Below, in pieces: positions 1-6,248 of a stretch of 6,720 nucleotides of DNA; within the stretch, counting starts at the first letter, position 1; each line of letters starts with the position of its first letter. Location of the stretch: the NCBI GenBank assembly GCA_003645435.1, contig QNFD01000145.1, positions 1-6,720 on the forward strand. The letters are read 5' to 3'. The position numbers and the translations under genes were made by a program. Source of the stretch: Gammaproteobacteria bacterium. GTDB taxonomy: Bacteria; Pseudomonadota; Gammaproteobacteria; GCA-001735895. The notes under the pieces were generated by a model. It was not told where the DNA came from and ran no database searches. It saw only the letters and a program-made list of their open reading frames with translations.

Positions 1-172
1 AATCTTGCTGGAAAGATTCATGGCGTGCATGCGCTTCAAGAATATCGTCCCGTGAAAGCTCATGACTAACCCTGCCGGTCAGGGGCTTGAGTCCTTCGAC
101 CATACCGCTCTCCCAGTCTATCAGCGTTCCGTAAACGTCAAAAGTGAGTGCTTTAAAATCAGACAACTTCAT
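1..172 (-). CDS. HAD-superfamily hydrolase, haloacid dehalogenase type II-like (5' part only)
   Basis: Reading the complement from an ATG at 172-170 gives an open frame of 57 codons that runs off the left edge. The start MKLSDFKALTFDVYGTLIDW carries HAD motif I, FDVYGT. Asp12 is the expected nucleophile, and the DxYGTL form (rather than DxDGT) is typical of L-2-haloacid dehalogenase/type II HAD proteins. Members of that group are about 220-250 residues, so roughly three quarters is missing, including motifs II-IV. A GAGGTGG ribosome-binding site (complement of about 180-186) lies 7-8 bases before the ATG, which supports this start. The gene lies downstream of the mtfA-like gene on the same strand with a 171-base gap, so it may have its own promoter. 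The substrate cannot be told: many family members act on phosphorylated or unknown small molecules rather than haloacids. Family assignment is fairly sure, exact activity is not. Confidence 0.85.
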   Translation of the reverse strand, partial: MKLSDFKALTFDVYGTLIDWESGMVEGLKPLTGRVSHELSRDDILEAHARHESFQQD

Positions 173-240
173 TTCTTACCACCTCAAGTATATTTGGATT
201 TTGCAAAATTAAAAATCTGCAACCGAGTTTTAATAATAAT

Positions 241-264
241 GCGCTGTTAGCGTAGATGCAGCGC
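241..264. repeat. Inverted repeat in the leader of the HAD gene, possible operator or RNA hairpin
   Basis: GCGCTG (241-246) and CAGCGC (259-264) are perfect reverse complements separated by 12 bases. The repeat lies between the two minus-strand genes, just downstream of the candidate promoter for the HAD gene, so it would span roughly the transcription start and the first transcribed bases. It could be a repressor operator, a 5' leader hairpin, or a weak terminator for the upstream mtfA-like gene. On the minus strand it is followed by an A/T-rich stretch but not a clean T tract, so a strong intrinsic terminator is unlikely. Confidence 0.35.
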
Positions 265-265
265 T

Positions 266-297
266 ATTTTAAATAAGAAACGATGCAGGTATGTCAA
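266..297 (-). promoter_or_regulatory. Candidate sigma-70 promoter for the HAD gene
   Basis: On the minus strand a perfect -35 hexamer TTGACA (complement of 292-297) is followed after 20 bases by TAAAAT (complement of 266-271), a 5-of-6 match to the -10 consensus. The 20-base spacer is longer than the usual 16-18, so the pairing is uncertain; a poorer -10, TATTTA, sits at a 16-base spacing. Either choice would start transcription in or beside the 241-264 inverted repeat, about 85 bases before the HAD ATG. Confidence 0.3.
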
Positions 298-343
298 TTA
301 ATTGATACTAACGGCATAAAATGCTGCGAGACAACCTCAAAAA

Positions 344-1174
344 TCAATGAGAGTTATCGCGCCATTCTGCCGGGTCCAGATTATAGAATGTTTTAAACTG
401 CTGGTATAAATCCGGTAACTTCTGTTTCATTTGTAGCGATTTTTCGAAAAAAGACTCTGTTGCCACGGCAAAGAATTCAGATGGCGATTCCGCACCATAT
501 GCATCTATGACCGAGTTGCTATTCCGATTTACCCTGATCTGGAAAGACTCGTATTCCCGGTTGAGCACTTCCGCCCATTCCGCGTAGTGAGAGCTATCTC
601 GAAGCACGGGGAGGCCGTCCATGATTTCGTTTTCCTCGTCGAGTTTATGTGCGAATTCATGTAGCACTACATTATGGCCATCGCTTTGGTTTGACGTACC
701 GCGTAACACGTCCTGCCAGGATAGTACAACCGGACCTCGATGCCATGACTCGCCGGATCTAATGCTGTCTTCGTGAGCTTCTACCGGTCCATCGTACTTA
801 ACCGCTTTTGCTACATAGGTATCCGGGTAAATCAGAATTGTGGTAAAGCCTGGAAAGCAACGTTTATCCCGCTTGAGCAAAAGCAGGCATGCCGTCCCAG
901 CAATTGTCACTCGAATTTCGTCGGTGATTGTCAGGCCAGCCAGACCGGTAAATTCTTTTTCGTCGAGGAAAATATTAATACGTCCATGTAGTTCATCACG
1001 CAGGTCAGGCGGCAATCGTGAATATAAAGAAACATTTCTTTTGAGTATTGCAACAGAGTCAGGCGGCAATGGCGTCTGGAAAAGATTATTGCGGCGGGAT
1101 TGGTGGAATTTTCGCAGAATAACCCACAATAATATGGCCGCAACGATTAAACTTAAAATGAATGTGAAAAACAT
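344..1174 (-). CDS. mtfA: MtfA-family zinc-dependent peptidase with N-terminal membrane segment
   Basis: The 276-residue product has the zinc-metallopeptidase signature HEFAHKLD at residues 172-179; His172 and His176 should bind zinc and Glu173 should be the catalytic base. The conserved SEFFAVATESFFE stretch (232-244) supplies the likely third ligand, Glu233. The block SGESWHRGPVVLSW (140-153) and the C-terminal LPDLYQQFKTFYNLDP are typical of the MtfA (peptidase family M90, DUF980) group. E. coli MtfA, about 265 residues, binds the glucose repressor Mlc and so affects ptsG; whether that role holds here is unknown. Residues 2-20 form a hydrophobic segment followed by RKFHQSRR, suggesting an N-terminal anchor with the peptidase domain in the cytoplasm. 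The start is well bounded: an in-frame TAA lies five codons upstream of the ATG. No strong Shine-Dalgarno sequence is visible. It is divergent from the FAD oxidase gene. The family call is firm; physiological role is inferred. Confidence 0.9.
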   Translation of the reverse strand: MFFTFILSLIVAAILLWVILRKFHQSRRNNLFQTPLPPDSVAILKRNVSLYSRLPPDLRDELHGRINIFLDEKEFTGLAGLTITDEIRVTIAGTACLLLLKRDKRCFPGFTTILIYPDTYVAKAVKYDGPVEAHEDSIRSGESWHRGPVVLSWQDVLRGTSNQSDGHNVVLHEFAHKLDEENEIMDGLPVLRDSSHYAEWAEVLNREYESFQIRVNRNSNSVIDAYGAESPSEFFAVATESFFEKSLQMKQKLPDLYQQFKTFYNLDPAEWRDNSH

Positions 1175-1228
1175 ATACGGGAATTATTAATGCGGCGCCG
1201 AATGCGATCCGATTATGGTTGGATTTTC

Positions 1229-1256
1229 ATTCTAGCACGTGGTTCGAGGCTGCCAT
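1229..1256 (-). promoter_or_regulatory. Candidate sigma-70 promoter for the mtfA-like gene
   Basis: On the minus strand ATGGCA (complement of 1251-1256, 4 of 6 to the -35 consensus) is followed after 16 bases by TAGAAT (complement of 1229-1234, 5 of 6 to the -10 consensus). Transcription would begin near 1222 and leave a leader of roughly 48 bases before the ATG at 1174. This is pattern matching only. Confidence 0.35.
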
Positions 1257-1307
1257 TGATGATAAATAACATACGTGAGAACATAAACGCGTCATTTCGC
1301 GGCATAC

Positions 1308-1376
1308 CGCAATATTGATGCGTAGTCAGGCACTAATCGGGGTCCTGTTTTGCCAAACGCGATATTGAATGCAGTA
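1308..1376. repeat. Imperfect direct repeats upstream of the FAD oxidase gene, possible operator pair
   Basis: CGCAATATTGATGCGTAG (1308-1325) and CGCGATATTGAATGCAGTA (1358-1376) are similar copies whose starts are 50 bases apart, close to five helical turns. The first contains the perfect 8-base palindrome CAATATTG (1310-1317), with CGCA and TGCG as outer arms; the second contains the near-palindrome CGATATTG (1360-1367). A small GCGG-cata-CCGC hairpin (1299-1310) abuts the first copy. The second copy overlaps a candidate promoter for the FAD oxidase. The arrangement resembles paired binding sites for a dimeric regulator, but no regulator gene lies in the window. Confidence 0.35.
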
Positions 1377-1392
1377 ACCGACAAAATATTAG
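1365..1392 (+). promoter_or_regulatory. Weak candidate promoter for the FAD oxidase gene
   Basis: TTGAAT (1365-1370) and TATTAG (1387-1392) match the -35 and -10 consensus at 4 of 6 positions each with a 16-base spacer. The -10 lies in a tandem TATTAGTATTAG. An alternative -35, TTGCCA at 1350-1355, lacks a good -10 partner. Start would fall near 1399, about 20 bases before the ATG. Confidence 0.25.
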
Positions 1393-1418
1393 TATTAGTT
1401 ATCTGAGAACCCAAGTTA

Positions 1419-2756
1419 ATGAATAGATCAAGAATCGATTCCTACCAAAATCATCCCTATTGGTGGGATTCCGGTCCCGACGATCAACCGATCAACCTCG
1501 ACCGGTTGGCAACACCAGCTAATGAAATTCCGTTGCAGGCTGATTGTGTCGTCGTCGGCGCCGGGTACACCGGTTTATCAGCGGCGCTCACTCTGGCAAG
1601 AGCAGGGCGGTCGGTAACCGTGCTGGATGAATCGCAACCCGGATACGGTTGTTCCGGCAGAAATGGCGGTTTGATCGGGCCATCCTTCCATAAGCTTGGC
1701 CTGGACGGTCTTAAGGCGAGGCTTGGGGAGACTAAAGCTAATGCGATCATGCGGGAATCGATGGATATACTGTTATGGCTCAAGCAATTTATATCTCATG
1801 AAGGCATAGAATGCGGGCTAATCGAGGCGGGTCGTTTCAGGGGGGCGGTCACGCACAAATTCTATGGCGAACTTGCCCGGCAGGCGGAAACCCTGGAAAA
1901 AGTGGTCGATCTGGCTTATGAGATGATTCCCGAGTCCGAGCAACGTGGCCATATCGGTAGTGATTTCTATAAGGGCGGTATTGTCTATCATCAGGATGGC
2001 CACCTGCATCCCGGGCTCTTCCTGAAAGGTCTCGCGAATCTTGCGCTGGAAGCGGGAGCCAAAATTTTTGCACCTGCCAGGGTAAAACAGATTGAATCAA
2101 TCGACAACGGATACCGCGTCAAGCTGGAAGAGGCATCTATTCGATGCGGCGAGGTCATGATTGCCACCAATGGCTATACCGACCCGAACTTTCCTTATCT
2201 GCGGCGCAGGGTAATTCCACTGCGCTCAGCGATCATCTCAACTGAGCCGCTGTCACCGGACTTGATGCGAGAACTTAGCCCCAGGCAGCATGGTTTTGGA
2301 GATACCGGCCGGTTGGTTACCTATTATCGTCCTTCATCTGACGGTACGCGCATGGTCTTTGGCGGGCGCGCATTCAATCAGGCGGACAGGCCGGAAAACT
2401 ATACCAGGGACCTGCATCGATTGATGACGCGGATATTTCCGCAATTGCGGGAAACCGGCATCAGCCATGCGTGGTCCGGAACCGTGGCCTATACCTTCGA
2501 TCATGCCCCGCATATCGGGCGAGTACCGGAAGGCGCAATGGCGGGAGCACACTATGCCATGGGTTATTGTGGTTCGGGTGTTGGCCGTGCGACCTGGTTC
2601 GGCCGCAAGGCTGCTTTAAAAATACTAGGAGACCCGGAAGGATCAACCCCGCTGGATCATCTCACATTCGAGACCCGTCCATTGTATTCGGGAAATCCCT
2701 GGTTTCTGCCTGCTATTCTAAGGTGGCACAATTTGTTAGACCGATTTGGCTACTAG
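1419..2756 (+). CDS. FAD-dependent oxidoreductase of the DAO family (PuuB-like amine/amino-acid oxidase)
   Basis: The 445-residue product is a soluble flavoprotein of the D-amino-acid oxidase (DAO, PF01266) fold. The Rossmann motif GAGYTG is at residues 47-52, followed by RAGRSVTVLD with Asp70 at the end of the second strand, where it should bind the adenine ribose of FAD. GCSGRNGG (77-84) is the usual flavin-contact loop, and the C-terminal MGYCGSGVGR (381-390) closes the FAD site. SGTVAYTFDHAPHIGR (353-368) matches the substrate-side strand of this group. The tail NPWFLPAILRWHNLLDRFGY and the overall length resemble the gamma-glutamylputrescine oxidase (PuuB) and related oxidase group, which oxidise an amine or amino acid with oxygen or another acceptor. 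The substrate is not deducible: no other puu or amino-acid catabolic genes flank it. An in-frame TGA at 1404 limits the start, and ATG 1419 is the first usable codon; its ribosome-binding site is weak (GAGAA about ten bases upstream). It is probably monocistronic, given the 176-base gap downstream. Confidence 0.88.
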   Translation: MNRSRIDSYQNHPYWWDSGPDDQPINLDRLATPANEIPLQADCVVVGAGYTGLSAALTLARAGRSVTVLDESQPGYGCSGRNGGLIGPSFHKLGLDGLKARLGETKANAIMRESMDILLWLKQFISHEGIECGLIEAGRFRGAVTHKFYGELARQAETLEKVVDLAYEMIPESEQRGHIGSDFYKGGIVYHQDGHLHPGLFLKGLANLALEAGAKIFAPARVKQIESIDNGYRVKLEEASIRCGEVMIATNGYTDPNFPYLRRRVIPLRSAIISTEPLSPDLMRELSPRQHGFGDTGRLVTYYRPSSDGTRMVFGGRAFNQADRPENYTRDLHRLMTRIFPQLRETGISHAWSGTVAYTFDHAPHIGRVPEGAMAGAHYAMGYCGSGVGRATWFGRKAALKILGDPEGSTPLDHLTFETRPLYSGNPWFLPAILRWHNLLDRFGY

Positions 2757-2835
2757 GCAGACTATTAACGTTTTCAGCAGCAGAGTAAGTGGTGAGCAGG
2801 GTCTTCTTTTACCAATAACCTTTTACAAACAATTA

Positions 2836-2884
2836 GTGCACGGGCCCTTTAAATACTCTATAACTTGTTCTTAACTATATAGTT
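2836..2884. promoter_or_regulatory. Palindrome-rich upstream region of the sensor kinase gene
   Basis: Within the 176-base gap before the kinase, GTGCAC (2836-2841) and GGGCCC (2842-2847) are adjacent perfect palindromes. They are followed by an A/T-rich stretch with TATAAC (2859-2864) and the 12-base perfect palindrome AACTATATAGTT (2873-2884), which contains the -10-like TATAGT (2878-2883). No -35 hexamer sits at a standard distance from either -10-like site, so a promoter relying on an activator, or another sigma factor, is possible. The palindromes may equally be chance. No clear terminator for the preceding FAD oxidase gene is visible in the gap. Confidence 0.3.
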
Positions 2885-2903
2885 TTACTCTCTTGTAGGA
2901 ACC

Positions 2904-2933
2904 ATGAACCAAAGTAAATTACATATTTTCTGA
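2904..2933 (+). CDS. Nine-codon leader ORF overlapping the kinase start (possible translational coupling)
   Basis: ATG at 2904 opens a short frame encoding MNQSKLHIF, which stops with TGA at 2931-2933. The stop shares its A with the ATG of the sensor kinase, giving the overlap TGATG. A Shine-Dalgarno-like AGGA (2897-2900) stands three bases before the leader ATG, a rather short spacing. The kinase ATG itself is preceded by A/T-rich sequence without a ribosome-binding site. These features suggest ribosomes start at the leader and restart at the kinase. It is not a known leader peptide and has no run of one amino acid suggestive of attenuation. Whether it is translated is inferred, not shown. 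Confidence 0.4.
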   Translation: MNQSKLHIF

Positions 2934-5173
2934 TGAAGCTGCGAACACTGATCTTTGGTTCCCTGGTACTGGTATCTGTTTTGCCCGTGGGTATTCTTGC
3001 GTATTGGGTACAGCAAACGAATATCGACAATGAATTTAACGTGGTTGAAAATCAACACAAGGTCATTGCCAGGAATTTGACTATCGCCCTGGAGCGTTAT
3101 GCCAAAGACACTCGATCGGCGTTTCGACTTGCCGTTCAAAACTTGCAGAATCCAGGCAAGATAAAAGAACTGGCGCAGCACCTCGGCGAATTACATTTTC
3201 GCCATATATGTTCCGTCGATTCCAGTGGGAAAATTCAGAAATATCAATGTGCGTTAATCTGCCCTGCGGACCAACAGTTCCCCAAATCCGTGCTTTTATC
3301 GTTAAAAGACACTATCCAGGCGGCAGCGAGTAAGAAGGGAGAAATTCTTTTTAGCAAAATCGTACACAATCCAATTGGAAATCCAGCTATTTACCTGGTT
3401 AAAAAGATGGCAAACGGCAACAATGCCATTGGTGAGCTTGAACCCACATATTTCATCAAATTACAAAAGGCAGTTGCATTTGGAATAAAAGGCCATGCAG
3501 CGATTGTTGATCAAACCGGTAGAGTAATTGCGCATCCCCTCCCGGGCTGGGTGAAGTCAATGAAAAATTTGTCCGCGGTTTCTGTCGTCCAAAAAATGAT
3601 AAACGGTGAGAGCGGTGTAACCAGGTTTTACTCTCCCGCGGTAAAAGCCGATATGGTCGCCGGATATAATGTAGTGCCTGGTGTTGGCTGGGGTGTGATG
3701 GTTCCGCAGCCTGAATCGGAAATATACTTGTATGCGGACAGTGTTTCAAAAGCAATACTGGCGATTGCCATATTTGGGGTTTTTATAGCCGCTTTGCTCA
3801 GTTGGTGGCTATCGGGCATGCTTTCAAAACCAATGCAATTATTATCCAAAGCCGCCTATTCCGTCGCCGAGGGGAATTTATCAACGAGGGTGGTCAGCTT
3901 TACAAAACTTGGTCTAAGCGAATTGCTCGAACTTGAAAAATCTTTTAATCAGATGATAGCGAACGTGGTAAGCAAAAATACCGAGCTCGAAAAACTATCT
4001 CACGACGCAATTAGATCCAGCAAGTATAAGTCGGAGTTTATATCGTCGATGAACCACGAATTGCGTACACCGATGAATAGTGTTCTGGGGTTTGCGCAGA
4101 TGCTGGAACTTGGTACCGAGGAACCCCTGAGTGAAGCTCAGAAATCTTCTGTCGAACACATTATCAGGAACGGCAACCACCTGCTGGAATTGATCAACCA
4201 CATGCTGGATTTCAATAAGATAGAAATAGGCGAACTGCCCATTGACATCGAGGATGTCCAGGCGCGTGAGATAATTGACGCAAGCCTGTATCTAAACCAG
4301 GCGCGCGCAAGTCAGGAAGGTATCGAGATTATTGATCAGACTATTGACGAAGATCTTCCCCTGCTGTCGACCGACAGGACCCGTCTGATTCAGGTACTGC
4401 TTAATCTACTATCCAACGCTGTCAAATATAACCGCGAGCACGGTAAGGTGACGCTAAGTTGTCAGCGCAAGGCTACTCAAATGTTGCGCATCAGTGTCAC
4501 CGATACCGGCATGGGTATCCCGTTGGAGAAACAGGAAGAACTTTTTAATCCGTTCGAGCGCCTGGGTCGTGAGTTGGGACAAATCGACGGCACCGGAATC
4601 GGACTGAGTATTACCAAAAAAATTATTGAGTTGATGGGCGGGCTTATCGGTTTCGAGAGCCAGCATGGCAAAGGCAGCACCTTCTGGGTCGAAGTCCCCC
4701 TCAGCAGAGATCAATCGTTAAACGAAAATACAACTGGCGCCAGGGATACAGCGAGTCAGAAAGCCGGGTCCAAAACCGACAATGCTCCGGCCTGCACGAT
4801 TCTCTATATTGAAGACAACCCGGAAAACGTGATATTGATGGATGCCATTATCAGTAAGCTCGATAATGTGCGGATGGTAACCGCCTATAACGCAACCCTT
4901 GGGTTTGATATCGCCACAAGTAAAAAGCCGGACCTGATACTGATGGATATCAACCTGCCCGGTATGAATGGCATACAGGCTTTGAAACTGCTACTGAGAA
5001 CAGAGGCAACCAGGGACATTCCCGTCATCGCTATTACTTCGAACAACACGCCGAGAGATATAGATGCGGGCCTGAGGGCCGGGTTTAAGGCTTATATTAC
5101 GAAGCCGATCAAGGTGCCGGAGTTCATCCGTACGATCAAAAAATTTATCGACGACATTAACAACTCCCAATAG
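2933..5173 (+). CDS. Hybrid sensor histidine kinase: Cache sensor, HAMP, HisKA, HATPase, receiver
   Basis: The 746-residue product is an inner-membrane signalling kinase. A first membrane segment spans about residues 5-25 and a second about 273-294, enclosing a periplasmic domain of some 245 residues with the Cache-like stretch HAAIVDQTGRVIAHP (188-202). HAMP follows (about 295-348), with a short coiled linker. The HisKA H-box SSMNHELRTP has the phosphorylated His375. The ATPase domain shows N-box NLLSNAVKYN (491-500), G1 DTGMGIP (524-530), F-box ELFNPFERLG and G2 GTGIGL (553-558). After a polar linker (about 591-619) comes a receiver with acidic Glu627/Asp628, phospho-acceptor Asp672, Thr702 and Lys724. 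All catalytic residues are present. There is no Hpt or output domain and no partner regulator in the window, so phosphate presumably passes to an Hpt protein encoded elsewhere. The periplasmic domain has Cys93, Cys106 and Cys110. An in-frame TAA at 2915 rules out a longer ATG-started protein. The ligand is unknown. Confidence 0.92.
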   Translation: MKLRTLIFGSLVLVSVLPVGILAYWVQQTNIDNEFNVVENQHKVIARNLTIALERYAKDTRSAFRLAVQNLQNPGKIKELAQHLGELHFRHICSVDSSGKIQKYQCALICPADQQFPKSVLLSLKDTIQAAASKKGEILFSKIVHNPIGNPAIYLVKKMANGNNAIGELEPTYFIKLQKAVAFGIKGHAAIVDQTGRVIAHPLPGWVKSMKNLSAVSVVQKMINGESGVTRFYSPAVKADMVAGYNVVPGVGWGVMVPQPESEIYLYADSVSKAILAIAIFGVFIAALLSWWLSGMLSKPMQLLSKAAYSVAEGNLSTRVVSFTKLGLSELLELEKSFNQMIANVVSKNTELEKLSHDAIRSSKYKSEFISSMNHELRTPMNSVLGFAQMLELGTEEPLSEAQKSSVEHIIRNGNHLLELINHMLDFNKIEIGELPIDIEDVQAREIIDASLYLNQARASQEGIEIIDQTIDEDLPLLSTDRTRLIQVLLNLLSNAVKYNREHGKVTLSCQRKATQMLRISVTDTGMGIPLEKQEELFNPFERLGRELGQIDGTGIGLSITKKIIELMGGLIGFESQHGKGSTFWVEVPLSRDQSLNENTTGARDTASQKAGSKTDNAPACTILYIEDNPENVILMDAIISKLDNVRMVTAYNATLGFDIATSKKPDLILMDINLPGMNGIQALKLLLRTEATRDIPVIAITSNNTPRDIDAGLRAGFKAYITKPIKVPEFIRTIKKFIDDINNSQ

Positions 5174-5185
5174 AGGGAACTCTAT
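5170..5185 (+). terminator. Small hairpin at the end of the kinase gene
   Basis: ATAGAG (5170-5175) pairs perfectly with CTCTAT (5180-5185) around a GGAA loop, which fits the stable GNRA tetraloop rule. The stem includes the kinase stop codon TAG (5171-5173). It is followed by TCCTTTCC, not a T tract, so it is a poor intrinsic terminator. It may instead stabilise or process the 3' end while allowing read-through to the cysteine synthase gene. Confidence 0.25.
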
Positions 5186-5240
5186 CCTTTCCGAAAAATA
5201 ATGTTTATGCTTCCTGTACATCGACCGCAGGGAAAAACCA

Positions 5241-6218
5241 ATGGACACGCGCAATGGTTTTATCGAAACGATAGGCAATACACCGCTGATTCGTTTGCAA
5301 GCCGCGTCCGATGCAACCGGTTGTGAGATCCTCGGCAAGGCCGAGTTCATGAACCCGGGTGGTTCCGTCAAAGACCGTGCCGCGTGGTGGATGATTCGCG
5401 AGGCCGAGAAAGAAGGCTTGCTGCAGCCAGGCGGCACAGTCGTCGAAGGTACTGCCGGAAACACCGGCATCGGCATCGCCCATATCTGTAACGCACGCGG
5501 CTACTCCTGTGTCATCTACATGCCCGACAACCAGTCGTCGGAGAAGGTTGATATTCTCGAGACGCTGGGGGCGGAGGTGCGTGTCGTGCCCACGGTGCCT
5601 TATACGAACGAGATGAACTATCAAAAGCAGGCGGGTCGCTATGCCCAATCGTGCGAAGGCGCCCTGTGGGTAAACCAGTTTGATAATACCGCCAATCGAC
5701 TCGCTCACTACGAGTCGACCGGACCGGAAATTTGGCAACAGACCGAAGCTAAGGTGGACGCTTTCGTATGTTCCGTCGGCACCGGTGGAACAATTGCCGG
5801 CGTGTCGAAATACCTCAGGCAACAAAAGCGGGACATCGAGTTTGTGTTGGCGGACTGCATGGGCAGCGCGCTCTACAACTTCGTCACCACAGGCGAAGCG
5901 ATCATGAGCGAGGGACCAACCATTACGGAAGGGATCGGCAATAGCCGCGTTACCGAAAATCTGGCCGGTACCAAAATCGACTGGGCGCTACAGGTATCCG
6001 ATCAGGACATGGTCACCATGGTTTATCGATTGTTGCGCGAAGAGGGCTGGTTGTTTGGTTCGAGCACGGGCATCAACGTCTGCGGCGCAATCCAGGTAGC
6101 CAGGAAGCTCGGTCCGGGGCACACCATAGTGACGATACTTTGCGATGGCGGCGGCAAGTATCAGTCGCGGCTATACAACAAGGAATGGCTGGCCGAAAAA
6201 GGCCTGCACACCAACTAG
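5241..6218 (+). CDS. cysK: Cysteine synthase family PLP-dependent enzyme (O-acetylserine sulfhydrylase-like)
   Basis: The 325-residue product is a fold-type II PLP enzyme of the cysteine synthase/cystathionine beta-synthase family, expected to make cysteine from an activated serine such as O-acetylserine and sulfide in the cytoplasm. The N-terminus IGNTPLIRL (11-19) is the family start. NPGGSVKDR (38-46) holds Lys44, the PLP Schiff-base lysine. GTGGT (180-184) is the phosphate-binding loop, and EGIG (230-233) and SSTG (274-277) are conserved. Two positions differ from standard CysK. The substrate loop is TAGNTG (71-76) rather than TSGNTG. Near the C-terminus CDGGGKYQSRLYN replaces the usual PSSGERYLST, the region whose serine contacts the PLP pyridine nitrogen. 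I recall TAGNTG from an annotated cysteine synthase A subgroup, so this is likely a subfamily trait, but the sulfur donor or amino substrate could differ. The start is supported by AGGGA (5229-5233), seven bases before the ATG. It lies 67 bases after the kinase and 30 before the Nudix gene; G+C is roughly 57-62% in the stretches counted. Confidence 0.88.
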   Translation: MDTRNGFIETIGNTPLIRLQAASDATGCEILGKAEFMNPGGSVKDRAAWWMIREAEKEGLLQPGGTVVEGTAGNTGIGIAHICNARGYSCVIYMPDNQSSEKVDILETLGAEVRVVPTVPYTNEMNYQKQAGRYAQSCEGALWVNQFDNTANRLAHYESTGPEIWQQTEAKVDAFVCSVGTGGTIAGVSKYLRQQKRDIEFVLADCMGSALYNFVTTGEAIMSEGPTITEGIGNSRVTENLAGTKIDWALQVSDQDMVTMVYRLLREEGWLFGSSTGINVCGAIQVARKLGPGHTIVTILCDGGGKYQSRLYNKEWLAEKGLHTN

Positions 6219-6248
6219 TCCGTATACAGCACGGAGGCGACACCCACA

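Noticed and set aside
62..250. 62-codon plus-strand ORF at the left end
   Set aside because: It is antisense to the HAD gene, whose motif I and ribosome-binding site are clear, and has no motif of its own.
1190..1318. A 42-codon plus-strand ORF in the divergent region starting MRRRMRSDYGW
   Set aside because: It has only a weak GGGA ahead of it, no recognisable motif, and lies across the candidate mtfA promoter; a frame of this length is expected by chance.
2757..2835. Terminator for the FAD oxidase gene
   Set aside because: No stem followed by a T tract is present; the short pyrimidine run near 2803-2815 has no convincing hairpin before it.
5174..5240. Separate promoter for the cysteine synthase gene
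   Set aside because: TATGCT could serve as a -10, but no -35-like hexamer better than chance stands at a proper distance, so I could not support one.
4991..5825. Long minus-strand open frames (161 and 206 codons) across the kinase end and cysteine synthase
   Set aside because: They lie antisense to genes with clear family motifs and their translations show no domain; they are by-products of G+C-rich codons on the other strand.
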